Part shown: positions 35,501 through 47,500 of the stretch, piece by piece
Numbering within the stretch: position 1 is the stretch's first letter
How the letters are laid out: the number at the start of each line of letters is the position of its first letter
Source of the DNA: Symsagittifera roscoffensis
Lineage: Eukaryota > Xenacoelomorpha > Acoela > Convolutidae
Direction of reading: 5' to 3'
Length of the DNA: 64,000 nt
Assembly: GCF_963678635.1 (NCBI RefSeq)
Contig: NC_087068.1
Location: forward strand, 24,306,697 to 24,370,696
Position numbers and translations under genes: made by a program
The notes under the pieces: model-generated
The model's input: only the letters and a program-made list of their open reading frames with translations
What the model was told of the DNA's origin: nothing
Database searches by the model: none

Positions 35501-38500
35501 TAAAAAAGACCTTTTTCCGTTAATTGAAAAAGAAAATTTAACTGATAAAATAAATTTATCAGGACCACAAACAAATGATTCAAAATACACAATAAATCAA
35601 GTTTTTGACCTCCATGACCCACTTGACACAATTCCTTTATCTAAATTAGAAATTGAAAACATTTTTCTCCCTCCAACAGATAAAATTACAATTAATACCT
35701 TGAAACAATATCAAAATCTTGACCCAGTAATTAGACAACTAAAATCATGGCACAAATACAAAACCAAGCCCGTAAAGGCAGATACCACAATTTTAGGAAA
35801 TAAAACACTCCTCCGATATTTTCGAAAATTTAATAATACAACAATTAATGAAAACACAGACCTTCTAGAATATCACTTAAATGATTCTACAGTTCCCTGT
35901 CTCCCTTTAAGTATGATTCTAATAGCTTTTAACATTTCACATACACAAAACATTAAAGGGCACTCTAGATCAGAGAAAACATATTCAAATCTTACACAAA
36001 ATTTTTATTTTCCAAATGCACCAATTTGGATAAAAGTACTATGCAATGATTGTATAGTATGTCAGCTAAATAAACCTTATCCAAATCAAAAACAAATAGC
36101 ACAAAAACAAGATTTTAAAGGACAAAGTTTATATTTTAACCACCGTATTTCATTCGATACAAAAGGACCAATTTCATCCTCTGAAGGAAATTCCTACATT
36201 ATGGTAATTGTTGACGCATTTACACATTATGTAACACTCAACCCAGTACCACATTGTAACGCTTATTATGCTTACACAACACTTTATGAACACTGGGTAG
36301 CCAAATTCGGATTACCCGAAATTTTAGTTACAGACAACGGTACAGAGTTCATAAATAATGAAATCATCACACTATGTCATTTATACAACATTAAGCACAA
36401 ACCGCGTACATCCCATGCACCTTGGACAAACGGTTTAGTCGAAGGTATGAACCGTTCACTACAAGAATATCTTAGATGTATCATAAATGGAAATGATACA
36501 AGATACACAGAATGGTCAGTAGATGTAAAATTATTTCCCTTAGCATATAATTCACAAATTACGACAACTCTAGGAATGTCACCATGCGAAATTGTTTTTA
36601 ATCAAAAGCCACGTAAACCAATTATGTTTACAGCAAACTCTCATAAAAATACACAAGGTCTTTGCCAACCAAATAAAGACTCAATTTGTTATAACCTACC
36701 TTTACACAGGCATGATGAAGATCATTTTCATCACCCACAAATCCTTAAATTAGCCTCCGGTACACACACCGAATGGTTTTTAAATAGAGATAAAAAACAC
36801 AATGAAATTTACCAAAAAGTAACAAAAAAATTGTTACAAAGGCAAAACATTAACGAACAAATAAATTCACGCTTTACACCAGCCTCAGATTTAAAAATTG
36901 GAACATTTGTCTTAATACCTAATTTTAATACACAAAAAGGAATTTCTAAAAAATTACAACCCCTTCGTAAAGGACCATACCAAATAATCGCCAAACCGAC
37001 TGACGTAACATATAAAATCACCGATTCAGACCAAAAAGAAATTGTTCAACATCGAAACAATCTATTACTTTACTACCCAAAAGAATACGCACTACGCGAA
37101 CTAACTCAATTATATTCTTTCACAGGTTTAAAAGTTATTCAAAATCACCCACATACGGAAAAGGAAATAAATAAACAAAATGACATTTACCTTGAAAAAC
37201 AAAATAAAAAACCAACTACAACCCAAAACAATACAAAAAAGCTAGATCAAAAAATACCTCAAAAAGAAAGGAAAAATAGAAAAATGATAGAAAAAATTAT
37301 ACCACAAGAACAAGTCGAGGAATCAGAACATAGAGAGTCATCACGACTTAGAAATCAACCACGAAAAAACTACAAAACATTCATCCCACAATCTAAAATA
37401 TTAAAGAAAGTTGAATTTCAAAAACAGCTTTAATTTTAAAATTAATAATCTTTGCACCTCTGAAACATTTTGAACTTTCATTTTTCAAAATAACATGCTG
37501 ACAAACACGCAGCGATTCTAGTTCAAAATTAACCAATAGGATTCATTCAATCCGTCACCTTCTATAACTCTAACACAAACCAATTTGACGAAAGATATTA
37601 AACTCCAGGCATATCTATAACTATAGCTTTACAACCTCCAGGTCAAAAATAAGCAAACCACTCAAACTTGACAACTAAAATAAATACCACCATAATATCA
37701 TAACCCTCCCTTATCTAATAACGCAAAGATCAACAATATTTTCCCAACTCAGACCTCAAAAACCCCCCAAACAAAAATGTTAAATTAGCCTAAAGTAAAA
37801 GTACGACCATATTAATTTAGCCTAAAGTACAAAAATCTCAAAAATACCCCAGATCACCTGACAAATAAAAATAAAGTAAAAGAAGACCTCCCGAACACCA
37901 TAAAGTTTGCCCCAACAACTTTTCACAAAACTCAACCCACTTGTCAAAAAACCAATAAATAATTCGACCACACTCAAAAATTGCCCCAAACAACAAAAAA
38001 TATTCGGCCAAGAAGCCATTTCTTAAATGCTCTTCTCTCGATCAGTCAACACAATTTTCAACATTTTCATAAACTTTTTAACAATATTTAAACTTTTATT
38101 CATATTTCTCTTTGATACTTTTGAAGCTTTTATAATAATTTTAATCATTTTTTGCAATATTTTTTTAATTTTCTACTCCCTATTTGAAATATATCTCCAA
38201 CTTTCCCAAGTCATTGACCATATTCACAGGTACGAAAACCCAAAATTTATTTAAATGATACGAACCATTTTTAGTAGAAGAGATATTTTTTTACTATTTG
38301 TAATTTTTATAACATTTTTATCATCCCTAATATTGACAATATGCAAATGTATAAAGAAGGCAATCATAACATTCGCCTTAGCAACAATCCTTGTAATTCT
38401 TTTTCTTGAAGAATACTACAATAAACATAAATTTTTTCACTAAAAGAAATCAATCAAAAAACCCTCAAAAATTGCTAACCAACAATCACACAGTCAGTCT

Positions 38501-41500
38501 TCACCGACAACATCCCAAGAAAACCCGACACTACCTACAACTACCCAAAACCCCCAAACATCTACACGAATTTCTTTCCAAGATAACCCATATACTTTTG
38601 AAGAACGACACGCTCGCTTATCTGAACCACTAGAACCAGTTCAGCGACAGGCACCTCTAAGTGAACCAACATATAACTTGTACCCAACACTACCACAAGA
38701 ATTAAGTAGAATAAGAAATAATAGTCAAAACCAAAATACAGTTGAAATAAATAGACAAATTATACATCCACGACGAAATAGAAATTCTCAAACCCCTCGA
38801 GTTCATTTTGATATACCCCAATCCCCATCACCAAGTACTCCAGAAAACCCAATTAGCATATTACCGGAAACCCCTACACTTCTTTCATAACGTAGCACCT
38901 CAAGTATACCCTCAGATTACTTAGGTTCAACACCAACATCTCAACAAATACGTGAAAATCCCTTTAACCCCCCAAACCAAACATCACGACTACCATATTG
39001 GACGACACAATCATTCACACAAGGTGAACCAAATTTAATAAATGACCCAATAGATATTTCTACGGATACAATAACTTCATCATCACTACCAGAAACATTA
39101 TCACTACCGTCGACACCATCAATAAGCCAGATTTCACCGACGCCTTTCCCCCTTAAATTTCCAAATAACCTCGGCGCTAGATATCGAGAACAATCATCAA
39201 CAAATATCCCTTTAAGATTAGATTGGAACACGTTCACAGCACCCCCACCATTATTTGGACAACACCCGGAAAGTAACCGACTCCACAACTGGGCACTTCA
39301 TAGATTACAGTATAGACAAGATATCCACGAAGACATTCGTGACCATAACATCCAAATACTCCAACAAAATAGTCTACATTTAAAATTTGAAATCACGGTT
39401 AAATTAAACAACATTGCTCAACATCCTTACCCATTAAACCCAGCAAATATAACAGCTCAATCGCTACCACCACCATTTATAACTACTGAAGTAATATATA
39501 AATACGACAGATATACCAAAAAGACAATTGGTTACATCACATTTTATAACCCGTACTCAGGATTATCATACACATGTATATTCTAAAAATATTGATATTT
39601 CTCCAACTCCTTTTTCTAATAATCTCCGATCAGAACATGAATCCTTCTCCCCGCGCAGGACCCCAAGACTTATTAGTAACACATTACGATTGTGAAGAAA
39701 ATGAACAAAAAAACTACACAAATATGCAATAAATCAAGTATCACAATGCGAAACGGAACCACAAGCTATAGAAACTACAAATGTAATAGCGACACTATAT
39801 TCAAAAGCCCGAGCAACAACAGTCATAGGATATAAATTTACAGCAACATTTTCCGAAAAGAAAGTACATTGTTCACAAGTTTCAAACGGAAATAAAAACC
39901 GACTTGACCACGAATCATTCTACCAAAGTAATATAGAACGACTTCTACATCTAAATCCCGATGATTGTAAAAATGAGCTACTCAGACTAAACATCACAAG
40001 AAATAAAAACACCGACAGAAAAATAGTATATTTTCAAGTCTTTGCCGATTCTGTACATCAAGCAGAACTTGAAAGATATCAAGGACATATAAAATTAGAT
40101 GAAAAATACCCATACAACGGCGCACACGGAAGATTAACTTATGACATACACGATAAGCACTGGATACAACACACATTGGTATAAATAATCCATCAAACTG
40201 CAAAGCAGACACAAAAAATAAAGGATATCAAGAAATAATGTTTTTCGATTGGAAAATACAACTCGAAAAAATACTCACACGAGATTTATCTGACAACACA
40301 ATGATCTATCAAGGAATTAGACTACCTTGTAAAAACGATCAAGGTTATTGTGATCCTACAACACGGACACAAGCAACAATTGTTTGGTTTCCCGAAGATA
40401 CATGTACAACATTTCAAGTAGCAAAAATACACGCTCGAATGATAAAATTTCACGAAAAATATTTTATACAATCAATTCCATATGAACAAGTCAATCCATC
40501 ACGAAAACAAAGTACTGATTTTCGAAATATCCATAATATAGAAAATAAATTAACACGTTTTCAAATATATCAAGAAACAGAAATCGCATGCAAATACAGG
40601 AACCCACTTCACAAAACACAATATTCTGAAATATTAGTTGAATACGAAAAAGGTTTCGATATGACCACTGGAAAAATAAAAATTGACCCTTATGCCACAG
40701 GTCATCCTCTACACGAAGGAACATCAAATATACCAGTTAACTTTCAAAAAAGTAATGGTCAACCTGGTGGACATCTAAAGCCACATGACACTAGAAGCAC
40801 ACGTTTACAAGAACTATCACTAATGAATAATTCTTATTTTGGTAATATCCACTATGATATCCACTTAGATATGAAGTTAGACTACACGATTAGTCGAAAT
40901 TTTCAAGAAATGTCACTCTCCGAATTAGAAACACTTCACCAACTATGCGAATTAGAAAGGACACAAATCCTACAATCACTTGCACTAGCAGTGTTAAAAA
41001 TACTCTACGCAGGATATTTACTATCAGGAAATAGATCAAATTTTCTAGACTACGAAGGAAACATTTTATGGTTTTATACTTGTACCAAAAAAGTATCACC
41101 ACTATATGTTTTTGAAGATAAAAGATGCTATAAAAGAATCCCTATCTTTTACAAAAATAAGGTACATTTTGTTGACACACTTTCAAGACGAACATATTTT
41201 TGGGATACCGCAGTCCCATGTGGATCAGAAAATAGCCACAATGTAGAACAATTGAACCCTGATGAAGATAAATATTATCTTCTTACCCCATACCCCACAT
41301 TAATGCAATCACTCAAAAAATTTTCACCCGAAAGCATCAGAGCTATTGCTCGTAACCCAAATATCGATTTACAATCAATTGGAATATATTCAAAATCCGA
41401 TATCCAACACCACATTAGAACACAACAATTCCAGGAATTACTAACACAAATGGACACTATACAAAGACAATCAATTGACCAAAACTTACGCAAACTTGCC

Positions 41501-44500
41501 GAAACCGCAGGATTTGTAGATATCTATACACAAGATTATAGCGGATATTTGAAAGACATTAAAGACTATATATATCTAAACGGTGAAAAATACAGACCAC
41601 AAGATATTTCACCTATAAATATTTTTAGCTTTGTTACACTAAAAAATGAAATTCTCGATTTTCTAGGATGGCCCTATTACATCTTAGAAAAATTAACCAT
41701 CCTATACGCAATGTTTAACTTTATAGGATTTCTTTTTTCACTTTTAAAAGGAATCTATAACACATGCGCTATACACACACAAGTAAATAGACAAGCAAGT
41801 GTAGCACGCATACTATTTGCAGGATTTTTTGGAATTTTTTCATCATCAATTAACAAAATTCTTCTAGACGCACAAATCAAAGAATATAATACAAAAATAG
41901 CGACAACACAGAACACATACAACGAAGAACATAATAACATAGAAGTAACGCCTACAGCACCACAGTTGCCACCCCTACCACATAACCATCCATTATCCTT
42001 AGTCCCACGTAATTTCCGAAACCTAGCAATAACACATAACCCAAATTTTAGACCAAACATATCGCAAAGTCCCATACAACATATAATGACACATCATTCA
42101 CAAAATGATAATACATATGAACAAATTATAGAACAACCCCATACCACCGCTTTTCAGTCTCAAAATAATAATTTTTTTAGCCCACTATGAGCCGACAACT
42201 TGGATCCCTACACCGCTCAAATTCCCATCCAACCAACCTCAACACTCCAATCACAATAATCCCACTTTTTGCTTTCCCGCCACCCGATTTTCCAACTATT
42301 AATATAACGTCAAGCATGAATTCGGATACTAATTCAGATATTTCAGTTTTATACTCCATTTCACAACTCAATAACCCTAACATAGAAACCCCTGACGAAT
42401 TTGCAGACTCCGAACCATCTCCATCCAATAATTTTCAAACCAACTCCTCAGGTTTTTCAAAGCCCCCTTTTCAACCGATCCCACTAAATAATCCACTCCC
42501 GTCCGTTTCTACTCCCTCTTATGCTTCACAAGTAACCCCAACCTATTCTCCATTTCATTCCGACCGATCATCTAATTCTCCCGATACTCCCCAAATCTCC
42601 CAAGAACTTGATAATTTTATCACCCTACAACAACAGCTAATACACCCTAACACCCTCACTATAAATCAAATTTCATCCACAATAGAATCCTCAAACCCAC
42701 CTACTCCTACACCCTCCTCAGCCTATACTGCATCGTTAGCACAATCATCCACATCCACCGAATCATCAAATAGCAACAACCGAGCTTATCGCACTTTCAA
42801 AAGAAAATTCCCAAACCATCCATTCCCGACCAAACCAGGAACAGCCTGCGAGTATATTAATCATCCACACCACACCAACACGAAAGATTTTCTAGCAATC
42901 ACCTTACCTTCATTCCCACAATATACTTTAAACACACCTAACGACACTAACGACACACGTAGTTTTGTAGATGAACATGTTTTAATGCCTACACTTCATT
43001 GGACAACATATTATCATTTTACTAATCCCCTTTGCTTGCCATTATCTAATACTCATAACGATATAGAAAGGAATAAAGATATGCTGTATCGACTCACCAC
43101 ACCACTAACACATAGACAATTTACTTATATAGGATATAAAAAATCACTAAAAACATTCACTGCACCCCGAGCTAACGAATTTACAATAGAATATTACGAC
43201 CATAATATCATCCGAACTAATCAAGACCAATTTTTAGATGACGACCGCTTCGCTAACCCACAACTAACAGAAAAATTCTTCATAAAAACATCATATGTAT
43301 TCACACTCAATATTTTTGATAGAAAATACGATCACATCATTTCTGAAGCACTAACTGATATGCAAGCTTACAAAAGTTTTAAAGAAAAATTTCAATTATT
43401 TTCACTAACCTTTCACTTCCTTGCACCACATGAACGCGATTTGCACTGTTCACACGACATTATGTTACGCACTAAACAGACTCACACATATACATACTAT
43501 CGCTTCACACTATCTAAAGCCACATGACACTAGAAGCACACGTTTACAAGAACTATCACTAATGAATAATTCTTATTTTGGTAATATCCACTATGATATC
43601 CACTTAGATATGAAGTTAGACTACACGATTAGTCGAAATTTTCAAGAAATGTCACTCTCCGAATTAGAAACACTTCACCAACTATGCGAATTAGAAAGGA
43701 CACAAATCCTACAATCACTTGCACTAGCAGTGTTAAAAATACTCTACGCAGGATATTTACTATCAGGAAATAGATCAAATTTTCTAGACTACGAAGGAAA
43801 CATTTTATGGTTTTATACTTGTACCAAAAAAGTATCACCACTATATGTTTTTGAAGATAAAAGATGCTATAAAAGAATCCCTATCTTTTACAAAAATAAG
43901 GTACATTTTGTTGACACACTTTCAAGACGAACATATTTTTGGGATACCGCAGTCCCATGTGGATCAGAAAATAGCCATCCATTCCCGACCAAACCAGGAA
44001 CAGCCTGCGAGTATATTAATCATCCACACCACACCAACACGAAAGATTTTCTAGCAATCACCTTACCTTCATTCCCACAATATACTTTAAACACACCTAA
44101 CGACACTAACGACACACGTAGTTTTGTAGATGAACATGTTTTAATGCCTACACTTCATTGGACAACATATTATCATTTTACTAATCCCCTTTGCTTGCCA
44201 TTATCTAATACTCATAACGATATAGAAAGGAATAAAGATATGCTGTATCGACTCACCACACCACTAACACATAGACAATTTACTTATATAGGATATAAAA
44301 AATCACTAAAAACATTCACTGCACCCCGAGCTAACGAATTTACAATAGAATATTACGACCATAATATCATCCGAACTAATCAAGACCAATTTTTAGATGA
44401 CGACCGCTTCGCTAACCCACAACTAACAGAAAAATTCTTCATAAAAACATCATATGTATTCACACTCAATATTTTTGATAGAAAATACGATCACATCATT

Positions 44501-47500
44501 TCTGAAGCACTAACTGATATGCAAGCTTACAAAAGTTTTAAAGAAAAATTTCAATTATTTTCACTAACCTTTCACTTCCTTGCACCACATGAACGCGATT
44601 TGCACTGTTCACACGACATTATGTTACGCACTAAACAGACTCACACATATACATACTATCGCTTCATACAAAATCATTTTGATCTACATACTCCATCAAG
44701 ACAACCACACCATCGTTTTCAGTTTCTTAACTCGAAGTACACTTCACCATTTTTTCTAAATTTCACCTATTGCATCAAAGATACTAACCTCCACGGCATC
44801 CTCCGCAATTATGACCCAATAACACAAATGTATATATTTTGTCCCATCACGAAGACCTTTAATGCTGAAGAATCCAGACCCTTCCTTATCCCACATGAAT
44901 TTATCCAACCTATAGAAATCCCTATATTAGAATTTATTCACAATACTAAATACAATCACAAAATATATAATCTCATTCAAAACACACCTTATGAGTTTGC
45001 AGTAGGCACCGAAGAACTAAAAACTATTAAAGCACTTCAATTGCTTTGGCCACTGCTCCAAACTAAAAACATCATTCGCATACTAGCAAAATTACTAACA
45101 AATTCAGACATGATACACGACATCTTCCCCCACGGTTTTTTCCCAGACGATTAACAGGTAAGTATAATTTCAAATATTCTTTACTAATAAATTTAAATTA
45201 ATACTAACCATTCTTTACTCATGTTTCTTTTAGATTTTTAGTCTTCATACCACGATCATCTGCAAAAAACAAAAAAGAAAAATAAAAAATAAACTTGTTA
45301 AAATTCTTCTAAACTTCATTAATATTTTCCACAAGATAATCTGATAAAATTTATACCAAATGTAAAAAATTAATTTATAAATTATTCCCCCATAATGCAG
45401 TAAAATTAATTATGATGAAAATTTATAACTATAAATTTCCCCCAAAACTAGCAGTAAAATTGAAATTCTATGTAATAAATTAATAAAATGAAAATTCAGT
45501 ACTAACTTTTGATATTTTCATTCACTCGCACAAGAATTTTATCCAAACTCGCACAGCTCGCCCACGAAGAATTGTTTAAATAATGAATTTCAGTTTCAAG
45601 TTTTCACACTCAACAACTCTAACACACGATAACAAGTTTCAAACTTTCCTTTAACCCGGTTGGAAAGGAATTATATACTAAACCAAACTAACCAACGCAG
45701 CTTACTAAACACCACAAGTCATAAAATAACAGCATGACTAAGAAAAGAAAACCAACGGTACCCAAACCGGATTAACCCAGTTTAAAACTGGATAATTTAT
45801 TCTTTTGAAGACTATTATGAAGTCTAAGAAAGAAATAATAAAACACAAAAAAGTCGAAAGACAAACCCATAACAAAAACAATTTGATTTTTGAAAAAAGG
45901 ACACAACCAAAGGAACATAAAGAAAGACCAACACAAATCCAACATAAAACGTTATCACATAACAGGACCTCTCAAAGAAACCGCACGAAATCATACTCCC
46001 ACTCCTGGCCTAACCCACCAGAGAGGACGTCCTGAGCATGCTCTATAGCCGGCCTAACCCACCGCGCTACATCCACGCTTTGTGACCACACTTCTATTTT
46101 TAATAAGAGGTACTCAAGGGTGAGTAACTCTTCAAAATAACCGAACTAAAACAAAATGCTTTTGTGAAAACAACTAACTAAATTCATAATTAAAAAAACT
46201 GAACTAATAAAAATTTTATAAAATGTAAATCATACCTTGCAGTATATAGATCAGCACACAACAACAAAGACGAACATCCAAAGACAAAATGACCCCACTA
46301 TACTCGAACAAGAATGGCTAACCACAACCGATATGCCGTCCACAATCACAACTCAAAGGATTTAGAGTACGACTTGACTTCGCAGAAAAGGACTTCATTG
46401 AACTAGACCAATGACCACCTCGATGTTCAAGTATACGTACAGATCCGAGTTACAAGGCATCCCCTCCACGCACAATTTCCACGCCATTCCCAGACGAGGT
46501 TGAACACAAAACAAGTTCTCTACATAATACAGAAAAACCCGTCATAGCAAACCATTTTGAAATCAGATTGATTTCGTTGGGAAACACAGTCGTTGTCACA
46601 AGAAGACACAACGATTGATGCCCCTAACTCCAGCGTCCTGGAACTTCTCTAACAAGAGGAACCGGACAAGAATACGATGTTCGCCAAATACCAACGTTCA
46701 TCATCCATCCTTTGAATTGCAGAAAGATAATTCTAAAAAACTCTGTAAAACCCGGATGGGTGGAACCTGATCTAAACTATATTTTATGATTGGATAAATT
46801 AGATATTTTACCACTGTAAAGTATTTAATATTAACCAATCATGATCCATCTAACTAACAACCCACTTATTTGTAAGTGCTGAAATTACTTGTAATTTCAG
46901 CACCAGAGAGATTTGAATTTAACTTAGAAATTAGTTGTCTCTCCAAGAGAACTTCAGCAGCCGCAACAAACCAGTATACTCTAGATCTATTGAGCCTAGC
47001 AGAGACTAGTTAAACACCCTGAGACTAGAAAGTATAAGAGTAAGATTAGGATCGGTATTAGACTAAGAAGTTGCACGAATCTATCCGGCCGAAAATAAGA
47101 TAGCGTGACGAGCAGACGGTGTACCCTATCCGAAATTACTCTATGAGTTAACCACATAAGAAATAACTCACTTATTTAAGATAAACGCTCGAATAAAAAA
47201 AGTTCATGCAACTTAATGAAAAACTGCAAAAAAATAATTTCATGGCTCCAATAACCGAATCACTTATTTAAGTATCAGTGAATTAGGGGAGAAATCATAA
47301 ACAAAGCTTGTTTAAAACACTTCGCAGACTTCTCATGTGTGTGTCATCAAACGTACTAGACATTTTTATGCGTCGTGCTGAGCCTTTATAACCGGGTACT
47401 TGATTTTTCCCTTGAATATCTGTGTTCACAGGATTCATCTACGGGTCTCCTTCATTGAAAATAATCAAACAGAAATTATTATTTTATGGTTTGATTATAA

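Larger units (their letters stand above)
42187..45154 (+). pseudogene. Last ORF of element 2, split by a mosaic insertion
   Basis: The ORF starts four bases before the env stop (ATGA-type overlap) and encodes a Pro/Ser/Thr-rich first third, then a structured Tyr/His/Phe-rich part with no recognised family. At 43507 it runs into 4 unmatched bases, then a copy of env block B (43512-43977), then a second copy of its own block A (43975-44666, matching 42816-43507). The original frame then resumes to TAA 45152-45154. As it stands the first reading frame ends at 43527; a second open frame spans 43421-45154. The unrearranged gene would have had about 600 codons. Confidence 0.75.
27122..47170 (+). 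mobile_element. Element 2: 20-kb env-bearing Ty3/gypsy-type element in SMG6 intron 6
   Basis: Two 410-bp direct repeats (27122-27531 and 46761-47170, offset 19639, no indels, three substitutions) begin TG and end CA. The element is flanked by CTTA on both sides (27118-27121 and 47171-47174), a 4-bp target duplication. A primer-binding site follows the first LTR after two bases. Inside, in order: a small basic ORF, Gag, protease, RT, RNase H, integrase, small membrane ORFs, a Pro/Ser-rich ORF, an env-like glycoprotein and a last ORF of unknown function. At 20,049 bp it is about two to three times a usual errantivirus-type element. The coding strand is A-rich and G-poor. Many ORFs are broken. 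Confidence 0.95.

Noticed and set aside
29222-39586. Reassigned genetic code (TAA/TAG read as Gln) to explain in-frame stops
   Set aside because: Only a handful of such codons occur in thousands, TGA also occurs, frameshifts coexist, and SMG6 uses normal stops. Decay is simpler.
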